From NCBI GenBank assembly GCA_033064195.1, contig JARBJD010000084.1:1-64000 (forward strand): 64,000 bases of DNA, in the 5' to 3' direction. Below are positions 27,177 through 39,412 of this stretch, piece after piece. Both the position numbers and the translations under genes were made by a program. The notes beneath the pieces were generated by a model. That model was not told where the DNA came from. It worked only from the letters and a program-made list of their open reading frames with translations, and searched no databases. The stretch's first letter is position 1, and every line of letters starts with the position of its first letter. This stretch comes from Blattamonas nauphoetae (Eukaryota > Preaxostyla > Oxymonadida).

Positions 27177-28474
27177 GGGAGCAGCTCTGAAACACAAATC
27201 ACTTCACAATTTCTTTAGATGTCGATCAAATGACGATTGAATCCTATCACTTCTTTTCACGTCACTCTTTCTTTATTTAACAATTGATACCTTCTTTTCT
27301 CTTTCTTCTTCTCATTGACTCTCGACGAGAGCGACAGCGTCGACATTCCACGCATCTCACCCTTTTTGCGTCACCACCGCTCGCCACATCACTTCATTGT
27401 AGGTGATCGCTTCACAACCCTCACCAATCATCACACACCTCTCAACTATTTGCTCAAAAGCCACGTCATCCTATCCTTACTATTTCTGTTGTTCGCTCCG
27501 GCAACTTCACACTGGACAACCGCTTCTTCTTTTGTTTCTTGATTTCCTTTCTTCTGATTTGTTATTGTCTTTCGATCACATCTTCCTCGTTTCGTTTTTT
27601 ACTTCGTCCTTGAAGGAATCAACAACTCGGTCGACTCCTTCCTTTGAATCACAATCACCCCATTACACACAACATCAGTTTCACTTCGGAAATCATCACT
27701 ATCAAATTTTCTCGTTGTTTGCATGTTCTTTTGTGTAGAATGAGCCATTCAAGAATGTGAGTGCGAAGAGTGGAGTTGACGACATTCGGTGGTGATAATT
27801 AGATGTCCTCCTCGTCTGAACTATCGTTATTCAAGAATAGAGCAAGATTGTCGGGAATATAAGTGTTCATTCGGGTTCAGTCGAGAACTGACTGTGAACT
27901 GAGTTTCTTTGATTGTTTTGCTGGATGAACAAAAGGAACGAGGATGAAATGAATGAGATGAGAAATGTGAGATGGGATATGGAAGAGACACGCAGGAAAA
28001 AAATTCCAAAAGTTATCGTACAGCAAGAAAATGATTCAAACGAAGAGTGAAGAGAACGACCATCCTTACAAAGATACGTTCATCTGGAAATCAAGAAACG
28101 TGAAACAGGAAGACAATCATCGCCGACACGCTGCACACCAAAAAAGACATTCAAGCACAGAATCAATCGAAGTGTCCATCGCAGTAGTTGGGGGGATGAA
28201 GTGGGTGGATGGACACTGATCGTTGATTTGGCGAGAGAGCGACGTGGATATGTGAGAGGGCGGCGAGATTGGTGGATGTGATTTCAGTGAAGTGTGGACA
28301 ATAGGGCAGTTTGGAGGATTGACGATTGCTTAAAAGTTGACAGTAGTGAGAATGAAGACGGGTGAGATGCATAGAAGACTACCATCGTTGAATGAAGACG
28401 GGAGTGGAAGGTGAAGTGATGCAGCTGACATGAAGATCATATCTGACGTGATGGGAGCGATCGTCATCGATTCC
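27177..28474. other. Spacer between receptor genes 1 and 2
   Basis: No gene is supported. The spacer contains the 3' flanks of two convergent genes. A repeat at about 27797-27975 recurs upstream of gene 2 at about 34016-34195. The segment at about 27975-28470 recurs downstream of gene 3 at about 37925-38440, for example around AAGAGACACGCAGGAAAA. These duplicated flanks show that genes 2 and 3 arose by segmental duplication. Confidence 0.6.
27797..27975 (+). repeat. Direct repeat flanking receptor gene 2, copy 1
   Basis: It starts AATTAGATGTCCTCCTCGTC and recurs at about 34016-34195 with few changes. The two copies bracket gene 2 at a distance of about 6.2 kb, which is the expected trace of a former tandem array of receptor genes. 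Confidence 0.8.
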
Positions 28475-31400
28475 TCACTGGACAACATTGTGTGAAGGAA
28501 GAGCGGCTGTGCTCGGTTCTGTCTGCGCGAGTTTGTTGAGCGAGTCGGAGAGTGATGAGAGTGACGGTCTCTCTTTTGGGTTGAAGGAAAGGCAGGAAGA
28601 GATCAAGTCGCGAGTGGAGTCGTCTTCGATCTTCGAGAGGTCGTGAAGAGAGCCAGACACAATTTGACGATGAGCATTCACTCCATCCACTTCACCAAAC
28701 GGCACTGTCATCGTCACCATCTCGAACATGACCAGACCAAGACTGAATACAGATGCCTTGGCCTGGTCACACTCGTTTTTTGGCTGCTCTTCGTCATTCC
28801 TCACTTCTGGTGCTTCCCAGCGCTCTCCCTCGTTCGGCCCAGACTTTTGGGGGATGGATGGGTGCTGTGGCTGAGGTTGACGATTGTGGTTGATGGAAAG
28901 TGGAGCTGTTTGGGTGGGATGGTCGAGAACGATGCTGATTGTCTCGTTGTCAAACACAATTCGGTGGGGATTGAGTGCTGAGAGTGCGTGATGAGCGGGA
29001 TTTTGGTGATGAAGTTGCACGAGACCATTCGCAACTGAACTTGCCACTCTCTTCCACGATATCGCTTTCTTTTCGTTCTCGAGACCATGCAGACGACAAA
29101 ACAGACTGTCCGCACACGACACAACTTTCGTGTCGAATGGATGCACACATTGAATGGCTTCACGCTGCATCGATTCCGGGATGTCTCGAACAGCACTTTC
29201 GAGAGGAGGATGGAAAGCGTCGTCCGAGAATGTCCTGTTCTCGCTGTCGCCTTTCGAGAGAATGTGTTGGCGAGTCTGACTTTGGATTGATGCTTCCCCG
29301 TTCAGCACGCGGTTCAGAGTCGAGTCGTGAACATCTTCCTCTTCTTTCACAATCACTTCTCCCATTTCCATCGCTGATCGCTCCTCGTTCATCAGGAGCG
29401 ATTGTTGGTTCTGCTTCTTCTTGTTTCGACGGGTGATGAGGACGATTAGAACGATCAACAAAATGAGTGCCAGAAGAACACACACAACAACGGGAATGAT
29501 CCAGACAAGATGTGAGGAAACCCCTCCTTGCGACATGTTCCCTTTTCCTGTCGATGACGCTGAAGCGAACAGGAACGAGTTTGTCGTTGTTCGATTGTTT
29601 CCAAATACCAGTCTGGCACGCCATTCGAGAGAGGAGTTGAGAGACGAGAGCGATGTTTTGAGATCCACTTGTCCAACAATCTCAGTCGACGTCCATTTCG
29701 TCGTTGCGAGGGAGTGGAGAGAGAGAAGAGCAGATCCACCCTGAACACTCTTCGAAGAATCCCACTCAAACACTTCCACATCCAGACCACACGGCACAAG
29801 CATCTCTCCTTTCACTGTGAAGTGCATCGTGTTTGTCTTTTTCTCGAATGTCGTTGATGAATTGTCAGAGTCGAGAGTGGGAACGAAGAGAGGAGAGGAG
29901 ATGATGTCCTGATCTCCATCCATTGAACATTCGTCGGCATCAATCCAAGCAGATGGAGTGTTCTTTGATCCATCACCTTTCGCGAGACTGTCGATGTGGA
30001 GTTGACCGTCTGCTTCGCAGTGGATGTTCTGTCGAGCTGATGGGAACGACGAGTTCGTTCGTCCGTTGTCAGAAAACTCACCTTTCGAGATCGTCAGTTC
30101 TCCTCCTTTCTGAACAATCCCTCCAGATCCAAGTTCCTTCATCGTTACTGATGACATATTTGTTTTCGATTCAACAAAATGCAGGAAGCCTGTCTTCCAT
30201 CCACAAATCGATCCTTCAGAGTTCGATTCTGTGCTGCTTGATCCTTCGATCGAACATGTTTGGATGGTGATTGTGGATGATTGAGCAGAGATGAACACAA
30301 ATGAGGACGAAGAGGAAGTGGTGATTGTGAGGAGATCCAATTCACATTCACCATTCGCGATTGAGAGCAGCGAAGGATCCGAATTGGCGATTGACGCTGG
30401 CTGTGAAAGAGAGAGGATGGATGGACCCATTCTGCCTGATGTCAGTTGGAAGGGAAGAGACGATACGAACAGTGGTGAGGAGAGCGACGCTGGTTCCACA
30501 ATTCGCATCATCGTGTTCGCAATCGAGAGTCGGGAGGCCAGACTCCACGCTCGTTCGATTCGGAGACACGTCGATACATTCGCTCCACTCCGAATCATCG
30601 ATGAATCACCAGAATCGTCGGAGCACACACAGATGGTCAGTTCCGATGGTTTCTGAGGTGTTGAGACGGAAACACCATTTGCAGCGATCAAACTTTCTCC
30701 ATTTGACACATCTGTGATCGAATATGTTTTACCAAAATCGAGACCTCCATCCAACCCCAACATCACAACTTTGCTCTTTCCTTTCGTGCTCGAGCTGAAT
30801 GAAACTTGGAGTGTGATTGTGGAATCGAGTGTCAAAACGAATGGTGAGTCTGAAGGGAGGTGTTCGCCAATCAGAACGACCGACAACAAAATGCCTTGGG
30901 AGTTCAATTCGACAGAGGTATCAGTGATGCGAGCAGCGGTTGGCGGATTAACTGAAAGTTCAGAGGTTGAGAACGAGGGAGTCCCAACAACCATTCCCAC
31001 TTCTGTTAAATTCCGAATCTCAGCGACAGTGTATGTTTGCCCAAACTGCAGACATATTGAATCGGAAGTGGAGAGAACGAGTGGGGACGATGATGCAGAT
31101 GTCGTTCCAGAGGCAACAACAGTGAATGTCCGTGTGTGAGTATTCGACGATTCACTTCCTGTCAAAACTCCAGACACTTCCACTGTGTATGTTTCACGAA
31201 CAACGAATCCTGACCCTGTCACCACAAGTTTCACTGATGTCTCGGTCTCGTCATCCACTTCGATCTTCGTCAAACGAACTGGCTCCACAGGCATCTGAAC
31301 TCCAACCAATCCAAATTGAACTGAATTCGATCGACCTGTCGCTTTCAACGATGTCACCTTGTACAACACTCCAAATTTCATCTGTTCAGCTGGGTCTGTC

Positions 31401-33942
31401 TTGAATGGATACAACACTTCTTCCAACTCTTCAATCTCTCCAGACGACGTTGTGTTCATTGTCCGAGTCAGTGTCTCTTTGGCTGAGTCTTGTCCAACAA
31501 GTGTCAGCGTGTATTCCACTCCTTTCTCCAACTCCACACTCGAAAATGACAAGGTCACTTTCCCTTTCGTTGACGCATCAAGTTCACTCACTTTAATCTC
31601 AGACAGTCGAGCTACTGTTGGAATCGTGAACGACACAGGATCGTCGATTTTGATCGACTGTGTCGGCTTCGACACACTCTTCACTTCCGTCACAGTGTAT
31701 GTTCCTCCTTCAGTCCAGTCCGAATCAGCACCAATCACTCCCAACTCCTTCAATCCGATCCATTTTCCATCAACATCTTTGCTGAACTGAACATTCGACA
31801 ACGAGCCATCATTCAGCGTCACATCATATTTTCCTTCTTCAAAGTCTCTTCCTTCAAAACGAACGGTCGCTTCTGTGTGGCTCGCATCCAATGAACTCGA
31901 GGCCGAAGTGAGTGATGGTATTTTTGGCTTTCCGAAGATGGGAGAATTTGTGAATGAAATGTTGTGACCAGAAAAAAATGCAGAGACGATCGAATAGTCG
32001 GAGAGAGGTGTCTGAAGAAGACCAGTCTCACCAATCGACACAGAACACGATCCAATCGACGACGATGAAATCGTGAACTCCAAAACACGACCAATGTTTG
32101 GAATCCCACCCGACACTTCTTTTCGTGTTCCCCCAACATTCGACACAACAACCAGCAATGTTCCAGATATTTCCTGATCCAGTGTCACTTGCACGTCAGC
32201 TGTTGATCCTGTCACTTCAGCAGTGAGGGGCTGTGAGGGCGATTTGTGGTGGAGATGTGGAAATGAGTGAATCCACAGCGTACGAGTAGGGTCCCCCAAC
32301 GTAGATCAGATTGGTGGAGTGTGCTGAAACAGATACACAGTTCGATATTGCGGTTGAAGAAAGGGACGGAATCATGTAAGATTGCGACCAGAAGATGATG
32401 GCATGCCCAGTTCCTCTTTCTGCATGGCAATCCTTGAAGAGGAGAGAAGAGAGTCGGACTGATGTACACTCTGACAGAAACATTGCCCCTCCACCATCCC
32501 CCCAATCCTCAGTTTGCGTGCAGTTCTGGAAGAGACAGTTTGAGACAACTCCTCCTGTTGACGCAGGGTTCCAGATGTGGAAACTAAATGCTCCACCATA
32601 AGCTGTTGCTTCCGAGTTCATGAAGACACATTCTGAGACGGTGGATTTATCAGGACAGTTGACCTCCAAAGTGCCATCGTATCGCTCAGATGAACAGAAC
32701 GTAAAGAATGATGATTTGAGAGTCAGCGATGATCTCTTCGATCCCTGTGCGAAGTCGATGTAGATGGCTCCACCAGAATAATACGCAGAACACGACTGAA
32801 ACGAACAAGACTCGATGTGGACATCAGTAAACAACATTTCGATCGATGAGATTGCTCCCCCAGTCGTGGACATCGCCATGCAGTTTTTGAATGTGCAGAG
32901 CTTGAAAGAATGGAGATCATACTCGTCATCGAGGAAGGTTTGTTTTTTGAACGGCTTATTCTCGAAGTTTTCTGTAGTGAGGCAGGAGAGGAAGGAGGAG
33001 TTCAGACTCAGAAGACTCCCTCCACCATTCAGCGAACGAATCGATGTTCCATAAAGATGGTTCGAACACGACGACACAATACTCCCAACAATCGACTGAA
33101 CAAACCAACTCCCAACTTTGCTTCCTTCCAATTTGGTTCGTGATGTCATGTTCACAAGAACACAACCAACCAACGATGTCGACACTGATTCCTTCTTTTC
33201 TTCATTTCCAATTCTGTCCAGTGACCCAATCAGAGGTCCTGTCCCCAAAATCAAGTCACCATCACCAAACTCAATTGATGAGCCTGTGATCGAAACAGAC
33301 GGTGTCCATCCATCAGTTTTGTCTTGGTTGTCATTTCTGTCCAATTGGTCATGCGATGCAGTCTTGCCAGAGCGAATCGAGTCGTCACAAATCCCAACCA
33401 GAGGGAAGAAGAGAAGGAGAGCATGATGACACGTGAGAACTCTCAGTTACGGTGATCGAGCTCCAGTCAGTCTCTCCCATCCAACAAACCACAAATGGCG
33501 AGCATTCCATGTTCGAACGAATCGAACACAATGACACAACTACATTCGACCCCAACACACGAGCTGTCCCAACTCCTTCAACACCACAATCCAGCTCCAA
33601 TGACGATAGACAGACTGAGCTGTTCATGAACACGAACATCGTCTCAATTCCGACGACATTCCCATCCAATTTGCGAGTCTCTTTCATTCCGCTTCTATCA
33701 TCCCAGAATCTGATCCTTGTTTCATTTCCTGTCATCGTCAGATCACTCGATTCCACCACATGATTCGAGACGAAGAAATTTTCTTTCGGGAGCAACAACG
33801 AGATTGGCTTAGAATTTCCACGTTGAGCAGAGTTTGAGAAGGATGTCAGGATTGGCGACAGCGACTGTAATGTTGTGTCACCGTAATCATCCCAATCACA
33901 GTTCAGAGAACAGATGATGAAAAGAAGTCCGAATTGAATCAT
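28475..33942 (-). pseudogene. Surface receptor gene 2 (three frames; probable pseudogene)
   Basis: The gene starts at 33942 (MIQFGLLFIICSLNCDWDDY, a signal peptide). It runs through a beta-helix region rich in FxxCxA and GGAI phrases (33385-32217), then Ig-like domains (SLDASHTEATVRFEGRDFEE and similar), a second beta-helix-like segment, a membrane helix (WIIPVVVCVLLALILLIVLI) and a kinase-like tail ending in SHNVVQ. The coding sequence lies in three frames, with changes near 33395-33405 (CTTCTTCCCTCTGG) and near 32222-32230 (a CCCC run). Each looks like one extra base relative to paralogues; neither site looks like an intron. The tail has GERWEAPEV, VFSLGLVMFEMVTMTVPFGE and RPSLSSL but NPAHHALSALNPH where HRDLKxxN should be, and LDHP for DFG: a pseudokinase. 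Assembly error remains possible. Confidence 0.75.
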
Positions 33943-35801
33943 CACGAATTGGATCAATTCACTCGAAGTCCCATTATGTCAAGTGGAGGATTGGTTCTTT
34001 GTAGAATTGGTGGAAATTAGATGTCCTCCTCGTCTGAACTATCGTTATTCAAGAATAGAGTGAAATTATCGGGATTATAAGTGTTCATTCGGGTTCAGCC
34101 AAGAACTGACAGTGAACTGAGTTTCTTTGATTTTTTTGCTGGATGAACAAAAGGAACGAGGATGAAATGAATGAGATGAAGTATGTGAGTAGGCATGGGC
34201 ACCAGTCAGTCCAGAATCAATGAGTCCAGTCAGCAAAAAAAATCGAGTCAGTGACTCACCCCCATAAGTCCAAAACATGAGGAATCCAGACCCAAAATGC
34301 CCCCATTCCCATCGAACATCACTTCTTCATTGAGAATCACCTCTATTTCCTCCTTTTTCTTCCTCAATCAACCCTGGATCGTCATACGTCACTCTCCATC
34401 GATTGTTTTCGGTTATCTTTCCCCTTTCATACTATTTTTGAGAGATAAACTCATTTTCAGATAAATCAGTCGTATTCACGCACAAGTCATCAGTTCACCC
34501 CATACTTTTGTGGAGAGTCACTTTGAGTCACTGATCCGCCCATGCAATCATGCAAATAGTCACCAGACTGACTGGACTGACCGATCTCCGTTTCAACTGT
34601 AACTCAACGGGTGAATTGACAAGGTTTGGAATTCGTTATTTTTCACTTATTTCCACTATTTGACAAAAGGAAACTGATTTTGACCATCTGGAATCGCCCA
34701 GCCCCGCAAATGATCCATGGAGAAAAGAAGGGTAAAACTATCGTTCGGCACCTCTATAAACTCAAAGATTTCATACAATAGTTCTTGATTCTCATCACAT
34801 CGCCAGGCACTCTTCCTGACACAAAAAACAGAACTCCGTGACCACAGCGACAACCGACAGCAACATGACACATATCATCAAAAATATCATCAAAACCATC
34901 AATTTAAATGATCTAGAATTGTTCAAACTAGTTTCATTCAATCACTCTGTCAACAGGAAATGCCAAGACATCGATCACCAAACTTGACCACTCAGAATAG
35001 CTAATCTCGACTTGTGACCTCATTTAATCGCCACTCACACTCCCATTCAGAATCCTGCAATCAACATCTGACGCATCAACAACCATTCAAATCAAATCAT
35101 CCACTCATTGAAACCATCAATCTCTCATCCTTGTTCCGCCATCTAGGATCCTTCAAAACACCACCATTTCACTTGAAACCGTCGCAAGGAATGGATCACA
35201 CGGATTGATGGTGATTATCTGAACGCCTCCCTCGTTCACTGACAACTCGCATTCGACATCGAAAGACCAGCTCATCACTTTCCAATCCTCCGTTTCTCCC
35301 TACCAAACTCTCTCCGCCAACATATGCCCGCCTCCTCTTGATCACAACACTCTCCATCGCTTGTGATATCAGATCTCAACAGGTTCTCTTGAACCGAAGC
35401 AATACTCCCACACATAGACTGAAAAATATGCATCCATTGCCTCAACTGAAGTCTCTAGAGATCCATTCAACTCAAAATCATCCACAAAACATCACAAGCA
35501 TTTCTCTTGGTTGTCTGCGAACGCAGTGATTCCATCGCCAGCTCTTATCCGCGCGGAAGTCATTCTCCATCACGCCGCTCGAACTGGAATCGAATGTTCG
35601 AACAGGCGATGCCTTCACGCTGGCTGGAACGATTGCAGCAACAGGAATCCAAGTATCGACTCTGCTGACCAAAACACCGAATCCGCTCACGACACGCTCT
35701 CGGTCGGGACTGATTTTGAGATCACAACACGAAAGATTGCAAAACAAAGGACGATGAGAAGAACGGGAGTTCATCTAAAGATAATGATTCGTATTCGATC
35801 A
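33943..35801. other. Spacer with repeat and possible MITE remnant
   Basis: No gene is supported. It holds the second copy of the receptor flank repeat (34016-34195). Next comes a segment of about 350 bp (34190-34550) bounded by GCATGGGC and its complement and rich in AGTCAGTCCAG/GAGTCAGTGACTC motifs; it may be a decayed MITE, but no target duplication is visible. From 34600 to 35800 I see only unique AT-rich sequence. An open frame upstream of 35802 does not look coding. Confidence 0.5.
34016..34195 (+). repeat. Direct repeat flanking receptor gene 2, copy 2
   Basis: Near copy of 27797-27975, including GTGTTCATTCGGGTTCAG and the segment around ATGAACAAAAGGAACGAGGA. It lies upstream of gene 2, whereas copy 1 lies downstream. 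Confidence 0.8.
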
Positions 35802-36865
35802 ATGGCTTCCACCGGGGGAAGTCGAGACAACAAATCGATGAAGAAGGGAGTGACAGAGCGGTCGTTCAAGCGAGAGAGCGAGGAGGACGTGCTGGAAGGG
35901 AAGATAGAGGAGGAGATCAAACTCACGAACCAAATCAAACAGGACGACCACCTGGATGAGGAAGAGGTCACTGCTGTCCTCAACGCGATTTCGGCGATGA
36001 TGGACGACCTCAACGTGGAAGGGGCAGTTCGCGTGGGAAACCTGCTCGAGAGCAAGTTTGCGAAGAAGCCGGAGGGCAAGAAGAAGACGAAGAAGGGCGT
36101 CATCCAGCCACCCAACACGAGCACACCCACCGTCGAATTCGAGCACTTCGAGTCGACGATGAAGAGCGACCTTTTGTGCCGCCTGTACCTGCTGATGGGG
36201 TTTGCCGACACAGACATGCGCAAGTTCTCGCTCGCGTCGATCTACCTCAGCAACGTGCTCGACATCGCAAAGAGCAACCAGCTGGACAAGATGTACGAAG
36301 ATTCTCTTGCCAATCTCCGCTGTGCCTGCAACACGCTGAGGTGGAGCAGGGAGAAGCCCAGCCCAAAGTGTTCTTGACCTGCGGAAACGACAAGCTCGAA
36401 ATCCCGACTGTTTCTGTAGACGACGTTTCGGGCGAAACTGTTCAGAAGCTCGCTCCCCTCTACCACAACAACACGCACAGCCATCTTGAGGCCAACCGCA
36501 TTGGCTTTGCCGAGATGTTCAGCGACGTGGCCAAGAACTTTACCGAAAAGAGTGAAGACTCCAACCTCATCAACAGCGTCCTCATTCTGAGAAGCAGAAT
36601 GGAGTGTGCGAAGTCTGATCTCCACAAAGCGAAGAAGTACCTTCTGATTCTGATGGACCGCACGTCTTCGGAAGGCGATGCGAGGACGGTGAACGTCGCG
36701 CTCACCAACCTGGCTGAGCTAGCGACTGGTCCCAACACGACCACTCTCACATTCAAGAAGCAGAAACACAGTCAAGTCTCATTCAGACAGATGCCTCCTC
36801 GTTTGCAACACCCTCTCCACCATTCCGAGTCGAACACGCACACGCCAAGTTGTCAATTTCGTTAA
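35802..36865 (+). pseudogene. Helical (TPR-like) host protein fragment, two frames
   Basis: From the ATG at 35802 (MASTGGSRDNKSMKKGVTER) the protein is charged at first, then helical: EVTAVLNAISAMMDDLNVEG, a Lys-rich linker, and STMKSDLLCRLYLLMGFADT followed by SLASIYLSNVLDIAKSNQLD, which looks like TPR-type helix pairs. This frame stops at 36377. The protein character continues in another frame from about 36330 (VFLTCGNDKLEIPTVSVDDV ... SVLILRSRMECAKSDLHKAK) to about 36770, so there is a frame change between about 36310 and 36360. The codons are richer in G and C than in all neighbours, suggesting a more highly expressed or conserved gene. I do not recognise the family. It joins directly onto a surface-type domain relic, so it is probably a duplicated fragment. 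Confidence 0.55.
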
Positions 36866-37101
36866 ACGAAGTAAAGATTCTTCTGACAGGCACAACGTTC
36901 ACCACTCCCTCCGAGATGTTTCAAGTGGTCGTAGTGACACTGACAGGTGGCACGCTCGAATCTCCTCTGACAGTCTCGGCAGTACCATTCGCTCCTCTTT
37001 CTGCCCTCGTGAACAACCCTGTCTCATTCCTGGTCCCTCTCCCTCCGACAGTGATTTCGCAGGAAACTCGCAAAGTGAGCCGATCCGAACGACGGTGCTA
37101 G
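36745..37101 (+). pseudogene. Relic of a surface-receptor Ig-like domain
   Basis: In the frame ending at 37101, the text FATPSPPFRVEHAHAKLSIS continues into LNEVKILLTGTTFTTPSEMF and QVVVVTLTGGTLESPLTVSA. This has the layout of the Ig-like repeats in receptor genes 1-3 (short strand, LTG turn, long strand). There is no start and it begins inside the preceding gene fragment, so it is a chimeric leftover. Confidence 0.4.
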
Positions 37102-38446
37102 TGATGGAGTACCAAGGTGAGTATGCAACGAGGATTTGCTGTGGCGTGACAATCGAACACGACAGACAATATTCTGACAGAATTATCACCTCACAAGATT
37201 GTTGTGAATGACATTGACAAAGTGTTCGGAGACAGCGTCGCTTCTTCGCCGGTGGATCTCGCTGGATCCAGTGATACGGCCGCTATTGGAGAATGTGGCG
37301 CCAACGCTGGACTTCACGCTAACGACTCAGACAACGAAGGGACAGTCGCCACTCATTCACATTCACCTCACTGGATCATATCGTTAACTTGACCACCACA
37401 CTGTCGAAAGACCATCTCACTTCACCTTTGTATTGCACCAGCTCCAATACTTCCATTTTATTATTGATCGTTCTGGTTTCTAAAATCCTCATCAGTCTGA
37501 ATGATGAATTTAGAGGAAAAACCGATGTGATCAGACCATAACTTGTTTTTTTGACTGAAGAAGTCTCAATGTCCATTCACGAAGAGAAATTGTGACCGAA
37601 TGAACCTTCTGGAGCATATTTAAATCTGTTCCTCTCACAATCTCTATGTTTCAAAAATCGACGAATGGAGTTGAGATTGCTTCTCCAAATCGTCTCCGAA
37701 GAAGAGATGATGATTGCTCTTCAATGTGGGGCACAGATATGTTTATTCACTTCATTATCTTGATCATTCTGAAATTACACAACCTTTGATGTTTGTTTTG
37801 GAGAAGAGTTTGACATGAAGTGATGATTAATTTTCTTGAAATGATCATACCATAAAAAGTGAAAGATGTGATCCAAGGATCACACCTTTCCGCTAAATGA
37901 TCATACCACTCTTCTCTCTGGAGATGGGAGATGGAAGAGACACGCAGGAAAAGAATTCCGTCATGGGTCGAACTGCCAACAAAAGGGGAGAAAGAAAGGG
38001 ATGAAAAAGAAGAGTGAAGAGAACAACCGTCCCCAGTTAAGAAAAACCTCTCATTTATTGCACACGAGTCCAGATCGATCGGGGTGCCCATCGGAATAGT
38101 GGGAGGAATAAAGTGGGTGGATGGACACTGATCGTTGACTCGGTCGAGAGAGTGACGTGGAGATGGAAGGTTGTGGTGAAATTGCTGGTAAATTGATTTC
38201 TGTGCAGAGAAGGTTGGAGAATAGTGTAGTTGTGGGGATGGATGTGACTTCGATGAAGTGAAGTGTGGATGAAAGTGCAGTTTGTGCGATGACTGTGAGC
38301 AGAAACGTGGAATGTGGTGAGAATGAAGACGGGTGACGTGGAAAGATTACGATCATCTTTCAATGAAGACGGGAGTGGAAGGTGAAGTGAAGCAACTGAC
38401 ATGAAGCGTGGATCTTAAGAAGCGAGTGGAGTTCAGTATTGAAACC
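37102..38446. other. Spacer downstream of receptor gene 3
   Basis: No gene is supported. From about 37925 to 38440 the sequence matches the 3' flank of receptor gene 2 (about 27975-28470). The segment between 37200 and 37900 looks unique. Confidence 0.5.
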
Positions 38447-39412
38447 TTATTGGACGACATTGTGCGAAGGAAGAGCCGCAGTGCTCGGGTCGGTCTGTGC
38501 GAGATCGTTGAGCGAGTCGGAGAGTGAGGTGAGGGATGGTCTCTCGTTTGGGTTGAAGGAAAGGCAGGAAGAGATGAGGTCGCGAGTGGAGTCGTCTTCG
38601 ATCTTCGAGAGGTCGGGAAGAGTGCCAGACACAATCTGACGATGAGCATTCACGCCATCCACTTCACCAAACGGCACTGTCATCGTCACCATCTCGAACA
38701 TGACCAGACCAAGACTGAACACTGATGCCTTGGCCTGGTCACACTCGTTTTTTGGTTGCTCCTCGTCTTTCCTCACTTCAGGTGCTTCCCAGCGCTCTCC
38801 CTCGTTCGGCCCAGACTTTAGTGATATGGATGGGTCGAGTGGCTGAGGTTGACAATTTTGGTTGGAAAGCGGACCTGCTTGTGTGGGATGGTCGAGAACG
38901 ATGCAGATTGTGTCGTTGTCAAATACAATTCGGTGCGGATTGAGTGCTGAGAGTGCGTGATGAGCGGGATTTTGGTTGTGAAGTTGCATGAGGCCCTTCG
39001 CAACTGAACTCGCAACTCTCTTCCACGATATCGCCTTCTTTTCGTTCTCGAGACCATGCAGACGACAATACAGACTGTCCGCACACGACACAACTTTCGT
39101 GTCGAAAGGATGCACACATTGAATGGCTTCACGCTGCATCGATTCCGGGATGTCTCGAACAGCACTGTCGAGAGGAGGACAGAAAGCATCGTCAGAGAAG
39201 GTTCTGTTCTCGCTGTCGCCTTTCGAGAGAATGTGTTGGCGAGTCTGACTTTGGATTGATGCTTCCCCGTTCAGCACGCGGTTAAGAGTCGAGTCGTGAA
39301 CATCTTCCTCTTCTTTCACAATCACCTCGCCCATCTCCATCGCTGATCTCTCCTCGTGCATCAGGAGCGATTGTTGGTTCTGCTTCTTCTTGTTTCGACG
39401 GGCGATGAGGAC

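Noticed and set aside
34190-34550. A MITE bounded by GCATGGGC and its complement.
   Set aside because: The matching ends are only 8 bp and no target duplication is visible, so it is noted only as a possible remnant.
35511-35801. Upstream extension of the helical gene to 35511.
   Set aside because: The extra residues lack the charged, ordered character of the rest and the GC-rich codon use starts only after 35802.
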